From Antennarius striatus (Eukaryota > Chordata > Actinopteri > Lophiiformes > Antennariidae): DNA of 64,000 nucleotides. A program made the translations under genes and the position numbers. Location: positions 4,377,501 through 4,441,500 of the forward strand of contig NC_090795.1 of NCBI RefSeq assembly GCF_040054535.1, given 5' to 3'. Positions 14,246 to 31,977 of this stretch are shown one piece after another; within the stretch, counting starts at the first letter, position 1; every line of letters begins with the position of its first letter. The notes beneath the pieces are model-generated. The model saw nothing but the letters and a program-made list of their open reading frames with translations, did no database searches and was not told the DNA's origin.

Positions 14246-14249
<4 letters not shown>

Positions 14250-14319
14250 CACACAAAAAATTCTAAATTCCAAAAGGAAATATTGTTTCTCTTATTTCTG
14301 TAATTAAAGATGACACACA

Positions 14320-20880
<6,561 letters not shown>

Positions 20881-21650
20881 GACGGTAAAAGTCGACCTCC
20901 ACCGCTGCGTCCGAAGAGGAGTCCGCCGAGCATTCTGGTGCTGGAGAGGAGCGAGGACCCGAGGAGTTTGCTGTTGGAGACTCGCCTGAGGAAAACTTTT
21001 TGAATAGAGCAGCACACCGTTAAAAAAAACACACTGTAAAGAAAGCCATGCACCTCCACGTGTTCATCCATCAGTGTATATACATTCGTCTTTTGGATGT
21101 TTTTCCGCAGCTCTACGTTTGCATCACATCCACAGGCGTTGAACCTCTTTCATGTGTCCACTGGTAAAGCAAGGGAAAACTAAAAAAAAAAAAAACCATG
21201 CAGGAGAACTTTTCCTCCTCCGCGGTGAGAATCACAAATCTACAGAGTGGTGGTGGAGTTGCCAAAAAAAAATAAATTAATAAACATATAATTTTGTTAT
21301 TTTAACAAGATTAAGCAGCAAGGCCTTGCTTGAATTCAGCTATAGAAATGTTGTGGGACTTATTATTGGGTTGTGCAATAGTATTTTACATACAATGGTG
21401 TACAGAGTATTGTTGTTTTCTATAGGTAATGCATTGTGTATATTTAATTGCCCAGAGGGGTCGGGAATCCCTCGTTATATCATCGCGTGTGTTACAGAAT
21501 ACAGTTCTGATTGTTCACCTTCCATACAGTCTGGGAGTCTATCTGCTTTTTGTTTGCCATGCATTTTCCTGGTAGTATTCAGACTGTCGTACGTACTGTA
21601 TATACTGTATAGGCATTCTTATTTGACAAATAAATTGCTTTATTATTAAC
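20881..21650 (+). other. ankh: ankh 3' UTR with candidate poly(A) signals
   Basis: Follows the TGA at 20878-20880. AATAAA occurs at 21271-21276 and again at 21629-21634. The second, followed by T-rich sequence, would give a 3' UTR of about 770 nt. Confidence 0.55.
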
Positions 21651-21659
21651 CTTTGTTTT

Positions 21660-22180
21660 ATTTTGTTATATTATTCCCAGTGCTGTGTGTGCTTTGCTGT
21701 AGATTTATTTCTGGTCATTTATTCTGCCCCCCTCCCCCCCAGGGCCTGAGGCAGATGTAATCCATTACGAGTTCTGGGATCTCCTCCCGGTCCGCCACCC
21801 CTCGAAAGGGAGGCACCAGGAGCAGCTGCTCCGCTGGGAGCTCCCCAGCCTTATCTTTAATGCTGAACACAAGAGGAAACTCACTTGTGCTGCTGGTATC
21901 CATGGCAACTAATTTTGTTTTCCTTTGAATCAGTGTAGAAAAGGATTTAAGTCCTTTCGAAACTATTTTATACATTTGATGGTGAAAAAACACCAGAAAA
22001 CGATTTTCTTTTTTTGTGAAATAGTACACAATATAAAAAGTCTTGTTATTCTAGAGTGAAGTTCATTCTGCCTGACCCCAGACAGACCTCCTGGTCAATA
22101 ACAGACATGCAGACTAATTTAGTTTGCTGTTGCTAAAAAAAAAAAGTCAACACAAATCAAATAGAGCGTAGGAAAATCAG
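21660..22180. other. Gap between convergent ankh and otulin 3' ends
   Basis: About 500 bp between the distal ankh poly(A) signal and the likely otulin one. No gene is seen; a short minus-strand frame at 21715-22029 has no recognised similarity. Confidence 0.4.
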
Positions 22181-22181
22181 T

Positions 22182-22187
22182 TTTATT
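22182..22187 (-). terminator. otulin: Candidate poly(A) signal of otulin
   Basis: AATAAA on the minus strand, about 1.1 kb beyond the otulin stop. If used, the 3' UTR would span the MITE at 22943-23213. Confidence 0.35.
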
Positions 22188-22942
22188 CAACCATGTTTTA
22201 CAGACGCCATGTCGTTTTGTCTAATGTTTCAATCACAAGTTCAAAATCCTGTTTGAATTGTCTTTAAATTAGGAAAAGTCCATTTTATATTATATTTTTA
22301 TTATTTTTTTTACAAAAATTGTACTTTTGTTTTATCTAAATGCCAAAAGTCTGACAGTGCAAGAACATTCCTGCGAATGAGTTTTACTGTTAAGAGCGTT
22401 GAGGAAACGTTGTCTGATCACAAATAACCAACATTCATTCTTATTGTGCATTATTTCTAAGGCAACATGGAGGACCAAGCAAGTTTTTAATACTGAATCC
22501 AGTGGCTGGTAGACGGTGAGGGCTCGCCCCCTCCCCGCCCCTCCTCAGAACAGCTTGGTTAAAGGCAACATGTTACACACTGAGATCGTCACACAAACAC
22601 ACACACACACACGTCATCCTGATAAGGGCTGCGATTCGTCTTCTGAACTTGATCAAACTTTCTTTCACTAATTCAGTTCATCAGAATTTAATACGCACGT
22701 TTTGTACATAAAGGAAAAAAAATACACAAATCAAAGTGCAAAGGCTCCAGTTTAAACACTAACCGTCTCGTGGTTTTGGCAGCTCCTCTGAGTTTTTATC
22801 AGGACTTCAGAGAGAAAAATACTCAACAGAAGATCGGACATCGAAGCACGTACAGACACCCAAATAGAAAACTCTGTATACAGTACAGTGTGTACGACGT
22901 GTGTAACCCACATCATGTACAGGGTCTAATATCAGCATTCTT

Positions 22943-23213
22943 TTAAAGGAATACACATTCTCTTTTCTTGCTGTGTCTGACAAACAATCTGTTTAGCTTA
23001 GCTTAGCACAAAAACTGGAAACGGAGGGAAACAGCTAGCCTAGCTGTATCGGTCACATCTAGTCTTGTTTAACCATAACTTTTAATTTGAAACCTCAGTT
23101 TTTCATCAATGCTAGCTCATTTCCAGTCTTGGCTAAGCTAAGCTAACGGTTACAAGCTGTAGCTTCACATTTGAAATCCCGTTTCCCCAAAAATGTCCAA
23201 CTTATTCCTTTAA
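22943..23213. mobile_element. MITE (non-autonomous DNA transposon)
   Basis: A 271-bp palindromic element. Perfect 11-bp terminal inverted repeats TTAAAGGAATA (22943-22953) and TATTCCTTTAA (23203-23213) enclose perfect 15-bp subterminal inverted repeats TTAGCTTAGCTTAGC (22993-23007) and GCTAAGCTAAGCTAA (23132-23146), plus paired CTGGAAA/TTTCCAG. It has no coding capacity. The GCTAA-rich arms are common in teleost genomes. It lies about 75 bp past the otulin stop codon. Confidence 0.8.
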
Positions 23214-23289
23214 CTGGCGTGAATTAATTCAACAACAACCTGAGGAGCATTTTGTTTTTTTATGGCGGGGGATCTCTCTGCAGTGGCAA

Positions 23290-26200
23290 TCAGCTGGAGT
23301 CGAGCTCCTTGTGTTCTGCAGCTTCTACGATGGGCACGTTGTAGTGGCGGTCGTCCTCCGTCACCAGGCACACCGACGGCCAGTCGTCCTTGTGGTCGTC
23401 CGGGTAGAAGGTGACGAACTCCTCCGTGTCGGCCTTGTATAGTCTGTAAACTTGAATGGTGCACTGCAGGGCGTAGCCCAGCAGGAACATCTCCACCTGC
23501 ACAAAAAGATAGCAGATAACTGCACCGTCAGGTAAACGCCTCAGCTGCTCAAACATATGATATTTACGGGTGGGGTTTCATTACCCAGAACACACCCTGC
23601 TTAACTTAAAAGGGTGAAAAACAGCAATTAAATCACGTGGCTGCATCCTGAAACTGCTGCAGAATCAAAACAGCACACGCTGCAGCATGTTTTACTATTT
23701 AGGTTACGAATGTTCCTCCTGCTCATGAAAGAAAACACGAGCTGCTGCCAAGGAGGCCGCGTTGGTTCCTAGGTGTGTTTCCAGGCAGGATTGCGTAAAA
23801 ACCACAGAGTGGATGATGCTCGTTGGATTATTCCAGTTTATGTTGCAGAAATTCAAAAGGACAAGAGAGTCCCAAAAGTTCTAAGTGTAGTTTATCTTAA
23901 AAACAGTCACGTAAACAACCATTAAACCCTGTAAAACACAGCATGTCTTTAACTGCCTGTGATCATCTGCCCTACCTGCTCCAGCCCGGCGCTGAGGCCG
24001 ACATGGCTGAGGTGGTTGGAGAGGAAGGCGTGGGGGCAGTCGGACGAGTCCCGAGCGAACAGCAGCCAGCAGAAGAGCGGTACGTCTTTGCCGGCCTGCA
24101 TGCGGCCGTGCAGCTCCGCCGCTCTGTCCAGCATCAGCAGCTTCATCGCCTCCAGCAGCGCCAGCTCCTCTTCTCCTCCCTGAAACGCTCGCTCGCACAG
24201 CTGCTGCCGCTCCGCCACGGAGGAGCAGTTCACCGCCGCCTGCCACTGGAAACACATGGACGGAATCATAAATGGATTTGCTGATGACATCATTTTCCTA
24301 TAATCTTTGTCCTAACACAGTCAAGGATGGAGTATTTAAGGTCAGGCCATCAAAGAGAAGCTTAAGACCAAACGTTTTCCCCAGGCTGATCCAGATTCGT
24401 CTGGAATATTCTGCATTCCCTGCATATTCCTGAACATTGGTTCACATAAAAAGTGTTATTTATGGAGCCAGTGCACAGCAGGACACCAGCCTGTCTACTC
24501 CTAAGTTCAACTGTATGGGAACTATAAGGATGTCAGGCACAAAATGTAAACAGAAGGTCTCATAAAGCCAAAGAGGTCCAGAAAAAAAAAAGAAGTCCTT
24601 TAAAGACCAGAATTCCTCACAAGACACCAGCGGAGGCGAAGGGCAGTAAATCCCAACTGGCTCTTGCTCTGTCACAGTGAAGAGACACTGTGGGTTAAAC
24701 AGCTCAAAAAAGTGTTTCTTTGATGCTCCATCCATCACTGCTAATCCTTTAGCGCATGCTAAGTTCCTCTGTAAATGGCACACAAACAAAAGATGGAACA
24801 GTGCAGCATTGTGGGGAACGCCGCCGCCCTTTACCACATGGCAGTAATCACATCTAAAAGCTGTGTAGAGCATCAATACCCTCAGTGTACACGGATTGGA
24901 TAAATGTAGAGCTGTGGTTTACTCTTGACTCTTTAAAATACTTTCTCGTGCGTTTCTGACATTTCCAGTCGGTACCTTATTTCGGAGAAGCTCCACGTAG
25001 CCTTTCAGCTGCAGGGTGGCGTCACCCGTCCCCCCTCCCTGCAGGCATTCTCCAGGAAACGTCCAATGACTCACGAGACCCTCGAGCTGATCGGGCAACT
25101 GTCAACACAAAGGAATGAAATGAGATGTGGACATCAGAACAGGAAGTTGTACTTCTGGATGTAGTTTTGTGTCATTATTTAACCTGCTTGATGTTGAACG
25201 GGTCTTTTAAAAATTTAGAAGGAATTTTAAAAAAGTGTTTTTTGCAAGGAAATAACCAACAAGTGTGTTCATCCGCTCTGCTAACTGGACTAACAACCTG
25301 AGATACTTCTTAGACTAAGGAGGATTTATTAGCCAACGCTGGAGACTTTGTTAGGTCTGCACATCAGCCATTAACTCACTGGCTTCCAATGACGTCAACG
25401 AGGAGGGGGCTGAGGGACAGTCTGGCGGAGCTTGTCAGTGAAAATCAGGTTCTAATCATTGAATTTAGTGTAATGACGACTGATCCAGTTACGGAACAGA
25501 GCACAGTGAATCAGAGGAAGATGGAGAAGTTACAGCAGAGTTTTCGGATGTCAGAGATCTGTGATGAAATTCAACAATAAGGCCGTTCTGGACTTCCATG
25601 TCTTCTACATGGACCAATGACTGACTGACTTGATCTCATTCAACACAATATAATAATAAAACATTAAGCCAAGGGGTTTAAACAAGGAGTAACCACAGCA
25701 ATAAAACTGTCCTCTTAATGCTGTGTCTCATTTGTGTCTGTGTCTCAAGTGTTTCTGAGCCACGGAGACATGGACTCAGGCCCTCTGGGAGCCCCGTATT
25801 ATCTGACACCGGGCTTGTCCAGCGAGTGTGTACCATAGAAATGTCGTCCTCCTGCAGCCATAAGGGAAGCCGGGTGCTCTGGGTGAGCACCTGGAACAGC
25901 GTGGCTCTGAGGGCGCAGTAGTTGTCCCCCCTCACTCGCCTCAAACTGCTGAACCTTTGGGACATCTCCTTATAACCCTGCAGCAGTAGCAGAGACAGGA
26001 CAGGAAGTCTCGGTCATTAAGGTGGACGACAGGAGCTTCTTTACTGGAGGAGCGACAGACACACTGACCTTTCTAATGAGCGCACTCTTAGCAGTGTTTC
26101 CTCTCCATTCTCTCTCGCTGTACGACAAAATATCCATCGCGGGGGCCAAACTACATCTGTCCTCCAACTTTAAGGCTGATCAGGATCGAGGAGAGGGAGA

Positions 26201-29200
26201 GGAAAGGATGAAAAAACCAGAGAAGAAGAGTAAGAAAGCACTCTCACTCTTCTTTTTATGTCTGTCATGCATAGATAAAAGAAAAAGATGGATTGTGACG
26301 TCACTTTGGAGGAAGAGCGGAGCATGTCCCGAGACAGAAACAGAATTTTAGAGATTCGGACAAAGGAGCGCACATCATCAGAAGTCTGACACTATTTAAA
26401 TGGCGTACACATCCTGCTGGAATATGGATTAGGGTTTAATTTACTTAAAATAGATCGGCGAGTCGTGGCGGCGGTATAAGCTCTACAGAGATAGGAAGCA
26501 CCAAGCACACATAGCTAACAGAACCGGCGCAGACAGGCTTATGAGACACTATTCATCTTGATTATGGTTCTGGGATGTAATGAATCGAGACGATGCACTG
26601 ACATGTAGTTTCTAGCAGATGCGGTGGTCCTGGTTTATCTTCTTGCGATGCTGACAGCTCCTCAGCCCCTCGGTACAAGTCTTCTTCACTAAAAGGACAA
26701 AAAAGAAACATCGGCAAAGATTTACGTTTTCCTTATTGTCAACACATCCAACCAACAAGTAAACGTCACTGAGCCTCACGGCTACACAGTGTTCCTTCCT
26801 TCATGAGCACACTAGGTTACCTCGGGTCGGTACCAAATGTAACGTGACGTCCCCAAACTAACAATGATTTAAGGATGGAAGTAGTAAACAAAGAATATAT
26901 TAATTAGAACCAGTTTGAATTAAGTTTTTTTTAAAAACCAGCGCCTTCCTATATGAAGAAAAGAACAGGCTTCCAAAAACAATTTTAAAATATAGATTTT
27001 GCCTGAAAACTTAGTTTTATCCCGGTAAACTGACAAATATTCTTTAGTTTATAGACTAAAAGTGAAAATGAATATTTATAATAATGTTAGTTGGGATAAT
27101 TACGTATGAGATCAAAACAATCATAACTAACCTGTTGCCAAGGAGATCTTCAGCAGATTCCTGTTCCTGTGCCACAGAGATCTCCTCAGGCTTCCCACCA
27201 GCTGGTGAGCTCCCTGCCAGCTGCTCCTCTTTCCCAGTCACCTCCTGGATCTCAGCGTCTTCCCCAGCCGCACCTCCGGCCTCCGTGGGAGCCTTCATCG
27301 CCTCTTCCTCCTCCGTCTCATCGATCTCCTCCGCGGTGGGAGCGTGTTCGTCTTTGCTGCGTTCCTTCTGTATAATTTTCTCACTGCTGTCCTGCTGGAG
27401 GTTCTCGGAGGAAGTGACCTCCGTGGTCGTAGGAGTGCCAGAAACTTCTGGTTTCGCATTCTGATCGGACTCAGAGCTGGAGGGAGAATTCACCTTTGTT
27501 ACTTTTCCTCAGCAAGACACATTCATCAACACTTTTCTATTTATGTCTACATATTCTGAAGCTGGAATACTAAACACTTCATGTTTGGAGTCAATGAGAA
27601 GCTCACTTAGCTGATACAAACTAGCGATGTTTATACGCCCCCTGGTGGCCACGAGGAAGCATAGACACAAGTCACAATCTGAACTCACTCACCTCTGGCT
27701 CAGATCCTCTAGGGCTGGGATATCGGCCTCCCCTGCAGAGATCCTGGACCTTTGCTCCTCACCACCGTCACCGAGTCCTGTGGGATCTGGTCCAGACGGA
27801 GACTCAGAGACATCATGGCTTCTTACCAGTTCAGAACTGCACTCCTTGCACCCTAAAGACTCCAAGTCCTCCGGTCCAGGACTAGACACAGGAAGTGAGG
27901 GGAGAGACAGTTATTTCTAAAGACGCCACTGACCGTACAGAAGTAGAATAGTTTATGACTATATATCCAGTATCGCTGGAGTTTCACAGTGATAAATGTC
28001 TTTAATTATTAACCTCTCAATTTAATTTTTAAGTGCAATGCTGAGGACAGTAACTTCAATTAACTCAGACGCGACTCGAGGTTATCGAGTTTTCTGCAGA
28101 AGATTACGCAATGAAAATGTCAGGTTAGGAGCAGCAAAATAAAACATTAGCATCCAAATCTTACACTATGGTGGCGAAATGAGCCAAGAGGGATTGGTGA
28201 CGGCAGTCTAGTCGTGTGTTCTCTACTTTTTTTACAGGACAATGTATTATGGGAATTGCAGGTTAAAAAAAAAAAAAAAAAAGATAGAGAGAAGGATAAT
28301 ATTTTAAAGATAAATCTACATGGTTTAAAATCAGAACAGTTTGAGAAGAAGGGGTCACTTTGCCACTACTTGCCATATATAACAGCTAGAATGGATTACT
28401 CTTCTTAGAGCCATTAACTAGTCCCAATTCACAACATAACAGCTGGTTGCAGACAAGTTAAGTTGTTAAAAATAAACTGGAACATGAGTGAATAGACAGA
28501 AAGATATTCATAAACTGTCTAGGTAATATTCAACGGGATATTTTTAATGTTGTCCATTTCTGTGTTTTTTAGCTTGCAATATGAGAAGAAGAAAATCTTC
28601 ATGTGAACCTAAGAGACAAAACTGTCCAAAAAAAAGACGAGCAAATTCTGGTTTCATTTTGTTTTAATCGTCCCTCAACTGTCACATTACTTTGACTTAA
28701 AACATTTTTAAAAATAGAAGAGCAGATGATACGAATAAATATACTGCTCTGCCCCTGAGGTAAACGCTCCAGCTCAGACTCATGATATGTCAGTGCATTT
28801 TATCTAACCAGCATCCAGAACAGGAACTTAACAGTTTGTTTCCACGTGACTCACCAACTCTGAGACTCTGCGTCGATCTCCTGACTGACCACAGAGATGG
28901 GTGATAACTGACAAACTGCTGCAGGGAGCTGAGTGTTTGGCACAGATAACACTTCATTATGTTCACTGTTGTCCCCTGATGACTCCGTTACGCCGCTGTC
29001 AACCTCGGGGCTCGCAGCATCATCGTCTTCATGAGTAACGGCCGATGCGATGTGCTCTCCTGCTTCTGTCTCAGTATGGTTTTCAGGGTCGGATGTCTCG
29101 GTTGTGAGCGAGCTGATTTTGAGGGTTTCGTCCTGAGCTGAGGCGGCATTTTCTTCTTCTAGCGTCGTTGTAAAAATCTCCCAATCACCTGTGGTGCTCT

Positions 29201-30002
29201 GTTTCTGCAGGGAGTTGAAAGTGCATTGCAGGAGATCTGCCTGTACGCTGTCTGCAGGAATGTCCTTTATTTCTTCATCTTGTGCTGTGATGGAGTTTTC
29301 TTTCAGCTCAGGCCCTTTCTCTGGAGGCAGCATCGTCGTTTTTACATTGACCTCCTGCAGGGGTCCATTCTCCTGCGTGTTATTCGGCTCCGTCTCACCA
29401 TCCTCAGGGCTCTGCTTCACCTGCTCAGCTTCGGCTTTCATCTCCACCTTCATATTCACCTCATCAGGTGTTATCCTTAGTGCCAGAACACAGACAGGAG
29501 GGATATGTCACTGGCCTTCAGTAATTTGTTCTATGTGTTACAGCTGAGCATAATAACTAGGTAAAAAAATAAAGGGGTGCTCATGGGTAAATGAAGTTCC
29601 CTTGTGTTGTCTCTACAGTTCAGTCTAAAAGAAATAATCAACCATGTCTCCTGCTCCCTGACAAACATCTGGAAGCTGAGCAGGAAAGACTAACAACAGA
29701 AAGACATTTTCTCCTTACAAACTTTGACATATTTTATTGACAGGTTTAGCCTAGCTTCTCCTTTTTGCACTAACGTTTACATCCCATCACTGTGTTAGAA
29801 AAATTTTAGGCTAAAGTTCTCCACCAAAGCCATCATAACCGAAAGGGTCACCTTACCTCATACCATCATTCTCTGGGCCACATGTTCCCATCATAACCTT
29901 TTCTCCCGTGGGCATGGCGGCCTTCGAGTCTCCTTTCAGGAGGACACTTTTCTCCTCCTCGCTGCCGCAAGGACTTTCGGCATGACAGCAGCTGCTCCCC
30001 AT
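23290..30002 (-). CDS. otulin: OTULIN, linear (Met1) ubiquitin-specific OTU protease, with long acidic N-terminus
   Basis: Ten coding exons: 30002-29857, 29475-28855, 27881-27693, 27476-27132, 26688-26603, 26175-26069, 25977-25834, 25098-24976, 24245-23976 and 23496-23290. All phases fit, giving about 745 aa if every exon is used; human OTULIN is 352. The core is intact: a PUB-interacting motif [11 protein letters not shown] (Tyr about 439) for binding HOIP; EWRGN with the Trp used for linear-ubiquitin selectivity; catalytic Cys about 519 in [13 protein letters not shown]; and His728/Asn730 in EDDRHYN. This argues for active OTULIN, not the Cys-less paralog OTULINL. Known role: removes Met1-linked chains made by LUBAC and restrains NF-kB inflammation. 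The start is the first in-frame ATG after an upstream TGA and has a good Kozak context. The C-terminus (ELDSS) lacks the hydrophobic class I PDZ ligand of human OTULIN. The acidic N-terminal half has no domain I recognise. Confidence 0.92.
27132..29475 (-). other. otulin: Three symmetric phase-2 exons coding the acidic N-terminal extension
   Basis: Exons 29475-28855 (621 nt), 27881-27693 (189 nt) and 27476-27132 (345 nt) are each a multiple of three and flanked by phase-2 introns. The encoded segments are rich in Glu, Ser, Thr and Pro, with little hydrophobic content, so they are probably disordered. All junction codons formed by any combination of skipping (AGG, AGT, AGC, TGT, TGC) are sense codons. 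Confidence 0.8.
27636..27651 (-). promoter_or_regulatory. CTCF-like motif in otulin intron
   Basis: The minus strand reads TGGCCACCAGGGGGCG, an essentially consensus CTCF core. It lies in the intron between the second and third acidic-region exons, about 40 bp from the donor at 27692. Confidence 0.6.
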
Positions 30003-30191
30003 CTCAAACCAACTGCTCCCTTTGCTGGGGAGGACGGATGGGTCGTAGGCTGAATGGTGACCTCTGGTCGGAATCGCCCGCAAGCGACCTGAGGAGTCCC
30101 TGGATGAGGCTTCAGGAATCCATGACGGCAGCGGTCAAGCCGCTGCTAAAGGCGGGACGCAGCCATGTCTGTCTTGCAGAAATGTTTATAC
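30003..30191 (-). other. otulin: otulin 5' UTR part of exon 2 with two short uORFs
   Basis: A minus-strand acceptor (polypyrimidine, then TTTTTTAG) ends at 30192, opening an exon that runs to the start codon at 30002. It contains two short upstream frames, 30166-30146 (six residues, MAASRL) and 30123-30112 (three residues, MDS). An in-frame TGA lies upstream of the main start, which supports initiation at MGSSCC. Confidence 0.5.
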
Positions 30192-30579
30192 CTAAAAAAG
30201 ATCAAGAATGCATGACTAGGAAAAAAAAATAAAATAAAATTGTAAATCCCAAATTGGAATTTTAGCTAAACAGACATTTCTGTCAGTACACAATAGAGCC
30301 ATAAGATAATCATAAAACTTTGGTTGTAGAGAATAATGTGAATTGTCATGTCAGTGCTGTGATAGACTTGTTCAAAAGGTTTATGTGTCCACCTTTCTAT
30401 TTTTGGCCACATTTGAAAAATAGTTTTGCTCATTTTTAATGCTTGAAATCTACATGTAGACCAGGCTTTACAGCAATTCTTGACACATGAATTGCTGTAA
30501 AGTGAATGATCGATCAAAAACAGCCCATCTATTTCACGTCGTCAAACAGGATTGACCTGTATGACCACTGGCAGACATA

Positions 30580-31480
30580 GTGGCCCCTGCGTCACGTGAC
30601 ATTAGCCAGGGCCCATAGCAGTCAATTGAAATCAACGCAGACCGGGGCCAGACTAATTAATGAACTCATAAAATGTCATTTAGGTGTGTCACGTGATACG
30701 TTTATGGCGCTTTCGTTTTCGTTCTGGCTTTTTCTTTCAAAAAGGTGATTAAACGAAGGTAATAATAACAGTTTCTATGGAGATAAACACAGGTTGTTTC
30801 TTTCATACGACGCAAACAACGGATAAACACAACTACACATTTTTGAACGCTTTCTCGTGTATACGGTCAGCACATTTCCGTAACAGCCCACAAAAAGGAC
30901 AATATCTAAATATACAGAAGTCAAAATACAGTTTGTGGTGACGCACTTCTACAAAAAACATAACGTAACATAAACCCCCCATTTACAGTATGTGTCGCAC
31001 CTGCTACTAGGCTGTCACAAAATACATCTACAATTAGCTAACATCGTTCCTCAGCCTCAAGTAACGACACTGACAGCACATTTCAGACAGACACAGAGCT
31101 GTCACCGCCTCGTCCACACTGACAAAGAAAACGTACCTCGGTTGGCTTCAACTAGCAACGAGGTCCGCAATCATGTAGCACCGAGTCCTGGTTCAGCCCA
31201 AATTAGCTAGCCAGCTAGCTGAGGTAAACTTGAAATACAAACATGCGCAACTACTCGTAGCCAATCACGAGAATCACTGCGGCCACACCGGTTACCGGCT
31301 AGAATAAATAAATATTTATTGTGGCTGACGACCCATTTCACGGACAACGAGTTTTCTTTAGTGCACTTTATGCGGAATATCTATATGAAGAGACCCCTAG
31401 CATAGAGGGAGCAGCAGGTCACGGCACGGTCCGAGCGAATGACGTCATAGTAATGCGCATTATGTGGCGTTCAATTGATC
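30580..31480 (-). promoter_or_regulatory. otulin: otulin promoter region and probable noncoding exon 1
   Basis: On the minus strand a strong donor CCGAG|GTACGT at 31137 can close a noncoding exon 1 that would splice to 30191. It carries a possible eight-residue uORF (31174-31148). Upstream are a CRE palindrome TGACGTCA (31440-31447) and the 12-bp palindrome TAATGCGCATTA (31451-31462), NRF1-like in its centre. In intron 1 lie a GTCACGTGAC E-box palindrome (30591-30600) and another TCACGTGA near 30690. Start site not fixed. Confidence 0.45.
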
Positions 31481-31679
31481 CTCGGAAACATGTACTTCGG
31501 GCGACTTGGAATTTTGTTTATTACTTATTAGTACTGAGATGAAGAAACAGTAGTTTGGCCTTTTTTGTTTTGGCTTGTTAAATGTGATGACTGACTTTTG
31601 TTTTATTTGACTAAATTGAATAGCTTCAAAATTAATAAAACACATCCACAAATATTTCCAGGATAAGAGAATAAATCAG

Positions 31680-31685
31680 TTTATT
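31680..31685 (-). terminator. yae1: Candidate poly(A) signal of yae1
   Basis: AATAAA on the minus strand about 290 bp past the yae1 stop. Several similar AT-rich hexamers lie between 31680 and 31860, so the choice is tentative. Confidence 0.35.
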
Positions 31686-31977
31686 TATAATATGGTGAGT
31701 AATAAATAAGATGTAATCTAATTAATAGATAGGTAATAAAATAATATATTCAGAAATTCAGACAAAACCAGCAGATTCAATTTTATTTTAAAAATTCCAC
31801 CAATTTGTGAATGCAAAATTACATTTTGCAGTACAGTATATAAATAAAGTACAGTATATGTACACACACATCATAGCTGTGTGTAAGAAATTTATAAAGA
31901 AACCATTTTTTAGTTTCCGTTTCCTAGTTTACATGCCCATCAAAGAAATGTTCATAATCACTGTGATTCTCTTGCTC

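Noticed and set aside
24460-24876. 138-codon minus-strand frame inside an otulin intron
   Set aside because: Flanking exons 24976-25098 and 23976-24245 join in phase without it and the sequence is unlike OTULIN.
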